A DNA stretch of 14,166 nucleotides from Phycisphaerales bacterium (GCA_020054055.1 JAGVLZ010000026.1:1-14166); one strand, 5' to 3'. Positions 1 through 7,409 are shown, numbered from the stretch's first letter. Translations and numbers: made by a program. The notes: a model not told the origin generated them from the sequence alone.

Positions 1-163
1 CGGGGACGCGCTCCTTCAGGCGGACCGACTCCTCGACGGCGAACTCGTCGTAGGGATTCAGGGCGACGGGGACGCCGGCGGTCTTGGGCAGGCCGGCGGC
101 GTCGACGCCGACGTTCACGGACGCGGGGGTGCTCTTCACGCACACGACGATATGTAGTGCCAT
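1..163 (-). CDS. etfB: Electron transfer flavoprotein, beta subunit (N-terminal 54 codons, runs off the left edge)
   Basis: The protein begins MALHIVVCVKSTPA and continues with LNPYDEFAVEESVRLKE at about residues 35-51. This matches the start of EtfB: a hydrophobic strand with VCVK, then the NPYDEFAVEE(A/S)xRLKE helix of the adenine-nucleotide-binding fold. EtfB pairs with EtfA to carry electrons from flavin dehydrogenases to the quinone pool. An AGGA lies 9 nt before the ATG on the minus strand, so this start looks Shine-Dalgarno driven. A TATAGG (187-182) could be its -10. It diverges from the gene at 246. Only the first fifth of a typical EtfB (about 250 residues) is in the window, so etfA and completeness cannot be judged. 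Confidence 0.85.
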   Translation of the reverse strand, partial: MALHIVVCVKSTPASVNVGVDAAGLPKTAGVPVALNPYDEFAVEESVRLKERVP

Positions 164-233
164 GTTTTAATCCTAGCAAAACCTATACGCGCCTGACATG
201 CGCCGCGGCGACGTCCGCGCGACGGTTTTTTGC

Positions 234-239
234 CATAAT
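234..239 (+). promoter_or_regulatory. Extended -10 element, leaderless promoter candidate
   Basis: TGC-CATAAT (231-239) is an extended -10 type element. Six nucleotides separate the hexamer from the ATG at 246, so transcription would begin at or next to the start codon. I see no convincing -35 and no Shine-Dalgarno sequence. This supports ATG 246 over the upstream in-frame ATG at 198. Confidence 0.45.
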
Positions 240-245
240 CGGCGC

Positions 246-932
246 ATGGCCAAAGAGAGGGCGCTCAAGCTCCAGACCCGGTTCGGCAAGCGCAGGCCCG
301 GCACGTCGCCGGGCCTGATGCCCGACAACTTCTTTAATCGGGTGCCGCCACCCGCGGGCTCGCCGCGCGGGGCGCAGTTCAGCACGCCGGGCACGGGATT
401 CCTGGTGAGCCAGCGCGTCGAGGTCGGCGGGGCGGCGAATGTCCGCTTCGGCGACATCAACCCGGCGTACACGTCGCTCTTCCTGACATTCTCGTCGCAG
501 CGCCTCTTCGCGGCGAGTGAGAGCACGGTCACCGACGTGACCTTCTTTGTGCCGAGCGATCCGACGACTCCCGCGACGGTGAGCGGGTTCGGCGCGGTGT
601 TCGCGGATGTGGACCTGGACTCGTCCTCATCGATCGAGTTCTACGATCTGAACGACGATCTCCTCCTTTCGCAGAGCGTGTCGAACTTCGGCGGGGGTTT
701 GTCCTTCGCTGGAGCATCGTTCGATGCCGGGGAGCGCGTGGCGCGGGTGCGCATCACAGCCGGGAACACGGCGATCGGCGCCGGTGTGGATGATGGGCTC
801 TTTGGCCGGGGATTCCAGGATCTGGTCGTGATGGACGACGTCATCTACGGCGAGCCGGTTGCGGTGCCGGCGCCGGGAGCGGGGATGCTGGCGCTGGCGG
901 GGGGCGCAATGCTGCGTCGCCGCCGGCGCTGA
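246..932 (+). CDS. PEP-CTERM-like sorting-tail protein without signal peptide, function unknown
   Basis: A 228-residue protein. Its body is beta-rich and low in Cys: FGDINPAYTSLFLTFS near residue 60, then VSGFGAVFADVDLD, RVARVRITAGNTAIG and DLVVMDDVIYGEP. It ends VPAPGAGMLALAGGAMLRRRRR: a proline-glycine motif, a short hydrophobic stretch and a basic tail, the layout of PEP-CTERM sorting signals. Such proteins are normally exported and processed by an exosortase/archaeosortase-like enzyme. From memory the body resembles a planctomycete family of secreted proteins that normally have more sequence before the NFFN...RGAQFSTPGTGF segment. Here the N-terminus (MAKERALKLQTRFG) is basic and has no hydrophobic signal, so the gene looks 5'-truncated or re-started. 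ATG 246 is chosen because a -10-like CATAAT sits 6 nt before it. A perfect hairpin follows 31 nt after the stop. Confidence 0.6.
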   Translation: MAKERALKLQTRFGKRRPGTSPGLMPDNFFNRVPPPAGSPRGAQFSTPGTGFLVSQRVEVGGAANVRFGDINPAYTSLFLTFSSQRLFAASESTVTDVTFFVPSDPTTPATVSGFGAVFADVDLDSSSSIEFYDLNDDLLLSQSVSNFGGGLSFAGASFDAGERVARVRITAGNTAIGAGVDDGLFGRGFQDLVVMDDVIYGEPVAVPAPGAGMLALAGGAMLRRRRR

Positions 933-963
933 GCGAACGGATCAATTCCATTTCCTTCTGCGG

Positions 964-991
964 CCTGCCCGCGCCGGAAGGCGCGGGCAGG
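964..991 (+). terminator. Perfect 12-bp hairpin with GGAA loop
   Basis: CCTGCCCGCGCC (964-975) pairs fully with GGCGCGGGCAGG (980-991) around a GGAA loop, 31 nt after the stop of the plus-strand gene. There is no T tract (AACTTATGA follows), so it may act as an RNA 3'-end barrier rather than a classical intrinsic terminator. It could equally serve a minus-strand transcript reading out of nrfA. Confidence 0.55.
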
Positions 992-1000
992 AACTTATGA

Positions 1001-1044
1001 GGGCCCAAATCAGAATCGAGCGTGAGTCCATCTCATTTGGGCCT
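1001..1044. repeat. Hairpin with GGCCCAAAT / ATTTGGGCC arms
   Basis: GGCCCAAAT (1002-1010) pairs perfectly with ATTTGGGCC (1035-1043) around a 24-nt spacer. It is followed by GCAACC/GGTTGC (near 1064-1081) and a GCCCC-ttc-GGGGC hairpin (1095-1107). The stretch 933-1254 holds no convincing gene and consists largely of such hairpins. Confidence 0.45.
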
Positions 1045-1137
1045 CGGTGCTCGCTGTAACGCGGCAACCCGAGTCGGTTGCGAGCCGTTCTGCCGCCCCT
1101 TCGGGGCTTGGCGAAGAGGAGTTGGGTTGTCGTGTTA

Positions 1138-1198
1138 CCCCGGGTTTCGCTCGAAGACTCGCTTCACCCGGGGCTACATCCCTGCGCCCCTTCGGGGC
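1138..1198. repeat. Dispersed intergenic hairpin repeat, copy A
   Basis: CCCCGGGT (1138-1145) pairs with ACCCGGGG (1166-1173) around the 20-nt loop TTCGCTCGAAGACTCGCTTC. A second small hairpin, GCCCC-ttc-GGGGC (1186-1198), follows. A second copy lies at 5018-5079 with the same loop but a different, still complementary, stem. Confidence 0.7.
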
Positions 1199-1254
1199 TG
1201 AAAGGCATAGGCCTGCTTCCGACGCACGTTCCTGAGAATCAACCGTGACCCGAT

Positions 1255-2715
1255 CTACTTTGCGGCCGCGGTTGATGGGCGAAGCACCGCGATCTGCGCT
1301 TGTCCGGCGTAGTCGATCGCCTCGCCGAGGATGCGTGCGGTTTCCTGCGGGGCGTGGAAGCCCATCGAGTTTTCCGCGGCTACAAAGTCGAGGCGCCATT
1401 GGGCCTTGCGCTGGAGGTCGCGCGGGGCCTTCAGGGTTTCGTCGGTGGCGCCGGCCTTCGCGGCGGCCTCGATCGCGTTGATGGCTGCGAGCGTGGCGGC
1501 GGTGGCGCGGTCGAGCAGGTTCTTGGTGCGGTCCTGGATCGCTTCGACGCGTGAGCGGATCTCGGTCTCGGTGTAGGGATGGCACGCCTGGCAGGCGCGG
1601 GCGATGTTCAGGAGAGGGCTGCGCGTCTGGTGATCACTCACTTTGATTGCGCCTTCGCGGACGTAGGGCATGTGGCAATCGGCGCAGGAGACGCCGCTGC
1701 GGGCGTGGATGCCCTGGCTCCACGTCTCGAACTCGGGGTGCTGGGCTTTGAGCGCTGGGGCGCCGGAGGTGGCGTGCGTCCAGTCCTTCCAGCCCACCTC
1801 GTCGTAATAGGCTTCGATCTGTTCGACCTTCAATCCCTTGTGCCAGGGGTAGGTGACGAGTTTGCTGTCGCCCTTGAAGTAGTACTCGACGTGGCACTGG
1901 CCGCAGACCATGGAGCGCATCTCTTGGCGCGAGGCGTCGTGGTTGGGGTCGTAGGGCTTTTTGCGTGAAGATTTTCGCCAGCGTTCGATGCTGTGGAAGT
2001 GCGGCAGGGGATCGGTGCTTGCGGCGAGCGCCTGGATGCCGTTGATGAAGCCGGGGCGTGTGACGCGGAGGGTCATGCTCTCCGGGTCGTGGCAATCGCC
2101 GCAGGAGACGGGGTGCGCGACGAGTTGGGTTGCGTCGTTGTAGGGCATGGGGCAGACGGCCCCGAAGCCCTTGAAGAGTTGTTCCTGACCGGTCGTTGAG
2201 AGGAAGGGGTCGTCGAGTGTGCCGGACGCACCGTGCTTGATCCCTTCGGCGCGGCAGGCGTTGACGACCGAAGCGTGGCACTGGAGGCAGGCACCGGGCT
2301 GCGGCTTTTTGGTGACGCGCTCGGTCTCGCGCTGGTCGGTGAGCATGTAGGCGTGGCCGCGTTCCTCGCGGTAGTCGATGGAGAAGGCGTAGCCGTTAAA
2401 GATGGTGCGCCAGCGGGGGTCGTCGTCGAGTTTCTGGAAGGCCTCGCTGCCGCCATGCTTGGTGCGCTCGATGTCGACGGTGCGCTTGTAGGAATCGTAC
2501 TGACGCGGGAAGTTTTTTCCCCACTCGGCGGGGTCGATGGTCGCTTCGGAGATCTCGACGATCTTGAAGGAGGTCTGCTTCGCCTCGATCTTGCGCTCCA
2601 TGATGTTCTGGGAGAGGAGCATGACGCCGATGGTGGCCCCTGCGACGATCACCGCGACAAGCACATAGAGGAACGCACCGCCTCGACGGTTGCTGGGATA
2701 GAGCGATCTGTTCAC
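1255..2715 (-). CDS. nrfA: Cytochrome c nitrite reductase (ammonia-forming), five-heme, membrane-anchored, CXXCH type
   Basis: A 486-residue pentaheme cytochrome that reduces nitrite to ammonium outside the inner membrane. Heme motifs: CLQCH (143-147), CGDCH (205-209), CGQCH (271-275), CADCH (344-348) and CQACH (375-379). The first, active-site heme is usually bound by CXXCK; here it is CXXCH, a known variant. CGQCHVEYYF holds the expected Tyr and calcium-ligand Glu. ALKAQHPEFE (K323, Q325) matches the calcium site, and GIHARSGVSCADCHMP (H337) supplies the active-site His. RGH at 119-121 lies where the catalytic Arg is expected. Residues 13-35 form one hydrophobic helix, probably an uncleaved anchor or signal. 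The start is GTG with AAAGGA upstream, 18 nt after nrfH stops. The C-terminus is shorter than in E. coli NrfA. Identification is firm. Confidence 0.95.
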   Translation of the reverse strand: MNRSLYPSNRRGGAFLYVLVAVIVAGATIGVMLLSQNIMERKIEAKQTSFKIVEISEATIDPAEWGKNFPRQYDSYKRTVDIERTKHGGSEAFQKLDDDPRWRTIFNGYAFSIDYREERGHAYMLTDQRETERVTKKPQPGACLQCHASVVNACRAEGIKHGASGTLDDPFLSTTGQEQLFKGFGAVCPMPYNDATQLVAHPVSCGDCHDPESMTLRVTRPGFINGIQALAASTDPLPHFHSIERWRKSSRKKPYDPNHDASRQEMRSMVCGQCHVEYYFKGDSKLVTYPWHKGLKVEQIEAYYDEVGWKDWTHATSGAPALKAQHPEFETWSQGIHARSGVSCADCHMPYVREGAIKVSDHQTRSPLLNIARACQACHPYTETEIRSRVEAIQDRTKNLLDRATAATLAAINAIEAAAKAGATDETLKAPRDLQRKAQWRLDFVAAENSMGFHAPQETARILGEAIDYAGQAQIAVLRPSTAAAK

Positions 2716-2733
2716 GGCGAATGTTCCTTTTGA

Positions 2734-3201
2734 TCAGCGGCGCGGGCCGTGGCCCATTCCGGCGTGGCACTTGATGCAGTCGATGCCGTCGCCGTGCGCG
2801 TCGGCGCCGGCGATGTCGCTCACGAGTTCGGTGTGGCAGCGGAGGCAGTTCTCGACGACAACGGCCCGGCTGTCGGGCTTCATCTGGATCGGCTCGTGGA
2901 AATCCTGGAGGGTGAAGCCCTTTGAGTGCCGCCAGCCGTGGGTCGCCTTGGTGTAGTACTTGCCGATGAAGTTCTGCGGGACGTGGCAGTCGTTGCAGGT
3001 TGCGACGGCATGGTGAGGAGACTTCTGCCAGCCGTCGAACTGGTCACGCATGATGTGGCAGTTGACGCAGGTCTTTGGGTCGTTCGAGAGGTAGGAGAGT
3101 CCTTCCGCATAGCGAAAGGTGACAGCGCTCACGCCGACAAAGACGCCGATGAGCGTCGCCAGCAGAACTCCGGCCAGAGTTGATCCTGCGCGGTTGGTCA
3201 T
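2734..3201 (-). CDS. nrfH: NapC/NirT-type tetraheme quinol dehydrogenase, NrfA partner
   Basis: A 155-residue membrane-anchored tetraheme cytochrome c that passes electrons from menaquinol to NrfA. The N-terminal helix (about 7-28) is followed by CVNCHIM (45-51), whose Met is the usual NrfH ligand of heme 1. CNDCH (69-73), CLRCH (119-123) and CIKCH (142-146) complete the set. Length and heme spacing match NrfH. The gene sits 18 nt upstream of nrfA and 55 nt downstream of the porin, all on the minus strand, so the three probably form one operon. No clear Shine-Dalgarno sequence precedes the ATG, so translational coupling to the upstream gene is possible. Confidence 0.93.
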   Translation of the reverse strand: MTNRAGSTLAGVLLATLIGVFVGVSAVTFRYAEGLSYLSNDPKTCVNCHIMRDQFDGWQKSPHHAVATCNDCHVPQNFIGKYYTKATHGWRHSKGFTLQDFHEPIQMKPDSRAVVVENCLRCHTELVSDIAGADAHGDGIDCIKCHAGMGHGPRR

Positions 3202-3256
3202 CGGATCAGCGGCGGGAGTTTACCACGGAGTCACGCCTCCGCACCGGAACTCCAGT

Positions 3257-4556
3257 TCAGAACAGCAACTGAAACTGCGCCATGAGTGCGACCTGTCCGT
3301 CTTCCGCCGTCGGGAGCGAGCCGAAGAGCGCGCTGGTCGGGTTGCGGGCGCCGGTGTTGCCGAAGTTGCCGGCGCGCGTGTCCGCGGTGTCGTCGAGGAA
3401 CCAGAGGCACACAAGTTGGAACTTCGCGGCCTGGCCGTAGAGGTAGTAGTTGAACCCGCCGGTGATGGTGTTGAAGGTTCTGCTGGCGTCGCGGTCGTCG
3501 TCGGGGAAGATGGCGTCGTAGCGTGCGACGAGTTCGACGAACTCGGTGATGTGGCAGCCCCCCTGGATGAGGCCGCCGTAATCGTTGAAGTTCGCGCCGG
3601 TGATGCCCGCCTCGTCCTGTGCGTGGTAGCCGACGCCGGCGAGCATGACGTTCCAGCCGTCGCCCTTGGTCAGGATGTCGGCGGTCCAGGCGAAGAGGTC
3701 CTGCTCATCGACGCAGGGGACTCGGTTCGGCCCCTGCTCGAAGTGGATCGCGCCGCCGAGCGCGCCGGCGTAATCGCCGCCCTGCGGGCCGCGGTATTCG
3801 TTCTCGAGTTGCTTCCAGCCTCCGGCGAACTTCCACTCGGCGCGGCCGGTGATCGCCCAGTCGGCGGGGTCGGCGTTGAACTCGGTGTTGAGCGAGCGGA
3901 AGCCGTCGGAGAAGGTGCTGATGAAGCGGAAGTCGTCCGCCTGGTACTTCAGGTCGACGAACTTCGAGCGATTCTGGCCGAAGATGAGGGACTGAAGGGA
4001 GCGCTCGGGGGTGAGCATCTTCTGGTCCGCCATGTACCACTCGCGCATGAAGGCGGTGACTCCCGCGCCGGCGCGGAGCGTCCAGCCCCCGTCGAAGTTG
4101 TAGCCGATCCACGCATCTTGAAGGCGGAAGTCGCCGCCGCCGCCGAACCCGCCGGAGTCGGTCATGATGCGGTAGAAGAGTTTCGGGTCGAGGACCGTGC
4201 CGTCGAAGGCGATGCGGATGCGCGGCTGGTTGAAGCCGCTCTCGAAGTCATCGCTTGTTGCCGGGGGGGGGGGTGTCGTCGTCGGTGCGGAAGTTGAGGT
4301 TGTATCGGAACTGGAGTTGGCCGCCGACGTTCAGGCGGAACGCGCCGTCGGGTGAGGCGAGGAAGAACTTGCCGTCGTGGTTGGACGCGGTTGATTGCAT
4401 CAGGCTGGATCGTGTCTCCGCGTCGGCCTGCATCTCGCCGATGATCGCGAGGACCTCGTCGCGCTGGCTCCACGGCTCGGCCAAAGCCGTACCTGGTGAT
4501 GCGGCGATCATCGAAACCGGGGCGAGGAGGCGGAACGATCGTGCGTGGCTGGTCAT
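3257..4556 (-). CDS. Outer-membrane porin (phosphate-selective porin O/P-like), frame broken at a C11 tract
   Basis: Two same-strand pieces together make one porin. The N-terminal piece (4556-4248) has a likely signal peptide ending ALA before EPWSQRDE, a coiled-coil-like stretch and the first strand FRLNVGGQLQFRYNLNF. It then reaches a run of 11 C and stops at TGA within 5 codons. The other frame continues as SDDFESGFNQPRIRIAFDGTVLDPKLFYRIM and on to the C-terminal QVALMAQFQLLF. That terminal Phe after alternating hydrophobics is the beta-barrel assembly signal. Ten C (or 13) would join the frames into about 432 residues. It lies 55 nt before nrfH, so it may admit nitrite or another anion for NrfHA; that role is inferred. 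A GATAAT 6 nt before the ATG suggests a leaderless start. The break may be phase variation, a real mutation or an assembly error. Confidence 0.8.
4263..4273. repeat. Mononucleotide G11 tract (C11 on the coding strand) inside the porin gene
   Basis: Eleven consecutive G on the plus strand lie at the exact point where the porin reading frame is lost. Slippage to 10 or 13 bases restores an open frame of about 432 codons. No other run of this length was noticed in the window. Confidence 0.9.
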
Positions 4557-4562
4557 GGGCCG

Positions 4563-4568
4563 ATTATC
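4563..4568 (-). promoter_or_regulatory. -10 candidate for the porin-nrfH-nrfA operon
   Basis: Minus-strand GATAAT ends 6 nt before the porin ATG at 4556, which would give a leaderless transcript. No clear -35 element and no Shine-Dalgarno sequence precede this start. Confidence 0.45.
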
Positions 4569-4637
4569 GGTTCAGGAACGACTCTGTATTCGCGACCGCT
4601 CTTGGGCCGAGGGTTTCTCCTGCGGCAATTGGTGGCA

Positions 4638-4643
4638 TATGAT
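4638..4643 (+). promoter_or_regulatory. -10 candidate for the gene at 4650
   Basis: TATGAT followed by CCTGCC and then ATG gives the same 6-nt spacing seen at 246 and 4556. The start would be leaderless. The -35 region (around 4615) is unconvincing. Confidence 0.45.
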
Positions 4644-4649
4644 CCTGCC

Positions 4650-5165
4650 ATGCACATCGACATCCTCCGAACAGCCCTCAGCGACCGACCATTTCGGCCG
4701 TTCGTGCTGGAAACCGCCGGTGGGCGCGAACGCCGCGTCAGCCATCCGCAGTTGGTGCTGATCCTCCCCGGTGCGCGCACGGTCTTCGTCGTGACGTCGC
4801 CCCACTCAGGCGTGCTGCTCGACACGATCACGATCGGGGGGATCCACCACGGCAAGGGCGGATCGAACGGATCGAGCGGGAAGAAGAAGGGGCGGCGAGA
4901 TCGGGGTTTGAGCGTCGATATCAACTTCGCATTGGGATTTCGATGTTTAGAGTACGCGCCAGTTGGGATCGTGTTGCACCTTTTGGGGATGCGAAAGAGC
5001 GGTGATGGGGTCGTTGCCCGGGGGTTACGCTCGAAGACTCGCTCGACCCCCGGCTATTTACTGTCAGCCTTTCAGGCTGGAATCACGGATCAAATCGCGA
5101 CAGGCGAAGCTGTGAGCGTTGCTCTCCGGCCCTCAATCTCCCCCTTCAACTTCGCGGCGAACTGA
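4650..5165 (+). CDS. Conserved hypothetical small protein with a read-through C-terminal extension
   Basis: The start MHIDILRTALSDRPFRPFVLETAGGRERRV is followed by HPQLVLILPGARTVFVV. From memory this pattern (helix, RPFxPF, strand, HP...L...GR) recurs in short uncharacterised proteins of about 70-90 residues in planctomycetes; I know no function. The frame stays open to 171 codons, but the part after about residue 90 (lysine-rich GKKKGRR, then unrelated sequence) crosses an intergenic hairpin repeat (5018-5079). It also runs 76 nt antisense into the 3' end of thrS. The extension is therefore probably not ancestral: the native stop seems lost, or a frameshift hides it. ATG 4650 is chosen because TATGAT lies 6 nt before it. 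Confidence 0.6.
   Translation: MHIDILRTALSDRPFRPFVLETAGGRERRVSHPQLVLILPGARTVFVVTSPHSGVLLDTITIGGIHHGKGGSNGSSGKKKGRRDRGLSVDINFALGFRCLEYAPVGIVLHLLGMRKSGDGVVARGLRSKTRSTPGYLLSAFQAGITDQIATGEAVSVALRPSISPFNFAAN
5018..5079. repeat. Dispersed intergenic hairpin repeat, copy B
   Basis: CCGGGGGT (5018-5025) pairs with ACCCCCGG (5046-5053) around the loop TACGCTCGAAGACTCGCTCG, which is nearly identical to copy A. A second hairpin CAGCCT-ttc-AGGCTG (5065-5079) follows. Stem bases differ from copy A but remain paired, and the loop is conserved. Confidence 0.7.
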
Positions 5166-7372
5166 TCGAGGGGCATCGCCCCCGCGTCTTTCTCCTCGCC
5201 GCGGATGCGGAGGGAGACGCTGCGGCTTTCGGCGTCGCGGGGGCCGACGATGAGGAGGTAGGGAATCTTTTCCTCCGCGGCGATCTTGATCTTGCCCTGG
5301 ATGCGGTCGTTGGAGGAATCCACGGTGCATCTCAAATTTGAAATCTGAGATTTCAGATAGGAGTGAACCTCAGCCGCGTACTCGTTCGTCTTCTCGCTGA
5401 TCGGCAGGATGCGCACCTGCTCAGGGCTGAGCCACGTCGGGAACGCGCCGGCGAAGTGCTCGATGAGAACGCCGATGAATCGCTCCATGCTGCCGAAGGG
5501 GGCGCGGTGGATGACGACGGGTCGGTGCGGCTTGTTGTCGGGGCCGATGTAGGAGAGGTCGAAGCGGATCGCCATGTTGTAATCGACCTGCACGGTGCCG
5601 AGTTGCCACTCGCGGCCGATGACGTCCTTGACCATGAAGTCGATCTTGGGGCCGTAGAACGCGGCCTCGCCCGGGGTTTCGACGAATGACACGCCCAGCG
5701 TCTTCGCGGCGTCGCGGCAGGCCTGCTCCGCCTTGTCCCAGTTCGCTCTTTCGCCGATGTATTTGTTCGAGTCCGGGCCGCGCAGGCCGACGCGGACTCG
5801 GTAGTCCTTCATCCCGAGCGTCTTGAAGATGATCTTCACGAGTTCGAGGCAGCCGAGGAGTTCGGCGGGGATCTGCTCGGGGGTGCAGAAGAGGTGGGCA
5901 TCGTCCTGGGTGAAGCCGCGGACGCGGGTCATGCCGTTGAGTTCGCCCGATTGCTCCCAGCGGTAGACGGTGCCGAACTCGGAGAGGCGCGCTGGCATGT
6001 CGCGGTAGGAGTGGGGGGATGACGCAAAGATCTTCGCGTGGTGCGGGCAGTTCATGGGCTTGAGGAGGAAGCCCTCGAGGAGTTTCTCGTCGGGCATCAC
6101 GCGGTCGGCGGTGATGGCGCTCGATTGCGTGCGCTCGTTGAGGTCGCGCTGGAGTCGCGCGGAGACGGCGTCGAGGCGGTGCGTCATCTCCGCGCAGGAG
6201 CAGCCCTCGCTCATGACCTTCGTCAGCGAATCATTCTCGATGATCGGCGCGAACTGCGATTCCTTGTAGTAGGGGAAATGGCCGCTGGTCTTGTAGAGAT
6301 CGAGTTTGCCGATGTGCGGCGTGTAGACCTGGGTGTACCCCTGCCTCACCAGTTCCTGCGAGATGAAGGTCTGCAGTTCGTTGCGGATGACCGACCCTTT
6401 GGGGGTCCACAGGATCAGCCCCTGGCCCACCATCTCGTCGATGTGGAAGAGGTGAAGTTTCTTGCCGATGACGCGGTGGTCGCGCTCCTTCGCCTGCTGG
6501 AGTTGCGCGAGGTGGGCGTCGAGTTCGGCCTGCGAGGCGAAAGCGGTGCCGTAGACGCGGGTGAGGCGGTGCGTTGGGTCGTCACTTTCTTTCCCATGCC
6601 AGTACGCAGAGGCGAGAGACATCACGCAGGCCGCGCCAATGCGACCGGTCTTCGGCACATGAGGCCCGCGGCAGAGGTCTTCCCAACGCGGACCGAAGGC
6701 TGTGTGCATTGCAGCACTAATTCTCTCAAGTGATTGTGCATCAACGCTGGATTTGTCGTCATCGTTTTCATCGAGTTCGTATTGTTTTCCAGCAAGTTGC
6801 TCCTCAGTCGGTTCACCTGTGACGTACCAACTCAGCGTGCTCGTGCCCGTTTGTGCAGCACGATTCGCATTGTCGAGTTTGTACTTGTTCTTTTCATTTT
6901 CGAGTTTCTCGAACCCCTTCGGCACCGGAAGTTCGTACCGAGTGAATGGTCGATCCTCCTTGATGATCGCCGCGATGCGTGCGTTGATCGCCGCGAAGTG
7001 ATCGGTGGAGATGGACTTCCCCGGCGGGACGTACATGTCGTAGAAGAACCCCGTCTCCGTCGACGGGCCGTAGGCGAGGAGGACGTCCTTGCCGATCACG
7101 TCCTGGATGGCTTCCGCCATGACGTGTGCCGCCGAATGTCGCATTAAAAACAGCGCATCAGGATTCACGGACTTGTCGCGGTTGGTCGGCGTGACGATGG
7201 AGAGGGCGCAGTCCTTCTCGATGAGGGTCGAGAGGTCGCGGAGTTCGCCGTCGATCTTGCAGCCGAGCGCGGCCTTGGCGAGGCCGGCGCCGATCGACTT
7301 GGCGACGTCAAGCGCGGTGACCGCGTTGGGGAACTCTTTGATGGTGCCGTCGGGGAGGGTGATTTTGGGCAT
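5090..7372 (-). CDS. thrS: Threonyl-tRNA synthetase with extra insertions
   Basis: A 760-residue class II synthetase that attaches Thr to tRNA-Thr; the family is usually near 640. The TGS domain spans about 1-63. The editing domain has HSAAH (79-83) and CRGPH (234-238). The catalytic core begins near 300: LKPMNCPHH (zinc ligand C442), VYRWEQSGELNGMTRVRGFTQDDAHLF (motif 2 region, H493) and VIHRAPFGSMERF (H622, motif 3). The anticodon-binding domain starts near 650. The extra length comes mainly from about 55 residues between HFPYYKE and LKPMNCP (roughly 376-435, with CSC), plus a longer editing-domain region (160-215). A short AT-rich stretch (5331-5358) encodes LKSQISNLR in the anticodon domain and is unlike its GC-rich surroundings. 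The gene lies 45 nt downstream of a zinc-ribbon gene, probably under the attenuator at 7848-7703. Confidence 0.97.
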   Translation of the reverse strand: MPKITLPDGTIKEFPNAVTALDVAKSIGAGLAKAALGCKIDGELRDLSTLIEKDCALSIVTPTNRDKSVNPDALFLMRHSAAHVMAEAIQDVIGKDVLLAYGPSTETGFFYDMYVPPGKSISTDHFAAINARIAAIIKEDRPFTRYELPVPKGFEKLENEKNKYKLDNANRAAQTGTSTLSWYVTGEPTEEQLAGKQYELDENDDDKSSVDAQSLERISAAMHTAFGPRWEDLCRGPHVPKTGRIGAACVMSLASAYWHGKESDDPTHRLTRVYGTAFASQAELDAHLAQLQQAKERDHRVIGKKLHLFHIDEMVGQGLILWTPKGSVIRNELQTFISQELVRQGYTQVYTPHIGKLDLYKTSGHFPYYKESQFAPIIENDSLTKVMSEGCSCAEMTHRLDAVSARLQRDLNERTQSSAITADRVMPDEKLLEGFLLKPMNCPHHAKIFASSPHSYRDMPARLSEFGTVYRWEQSGELNGMTRVRGFTQDDAHLFCTPEQIPAELLGCLELVKIIFKTLGMKDYRVRVGLRGPDSNKYIGERANWDKAEQACRDAAKTLGVSFVETPGEAAFYGPKIDFMVKDVIGREWQLGTVQVDYNMAIRFDLSYIGPDNKPHRPVVIHRAPFGSMERFIGVLIEHFAGAFPTWLSPEQVRILPISEKTNEYAAEVHSYLKSQISNLRCTVDSSNDRIQGKIKIAAEEKIPYLLIVGPRDAESRSVSLRIRGEEKDAGAMPLDQFAAKLKGEIEGRRATLTASPVAI

Positions 7373-7374
7373 GG

Positions 7375-7409
7375 GGATGGGCGAGTGGGGAGTGGCGAAT
7401 GGTGAGTGG
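7375..7409. repeat. Five degenerate 7-nt tandem units
   Basis: Units GGATGGG, CGAGTGG, GGAGTGG, CGAATGG and TGAGTGG follow each other between the zinc-ribbon gene and the thrS start. A related 7-nt array (GGGAGTG, TGGAGTA, GGGAATA, GGGAGTC) lies before rlmN at 13660-13687. Confidence 0.55.

Noticed and set aside
3119..4297. Long plus-strand open frame (about 390 codons) across the porin region
   Set aside because: It is antisense to the porin and nrfH start, and its translation is Val/Glu/Ala-rich with no domain. The minus strand carries clear signal-peptide and barrel features.
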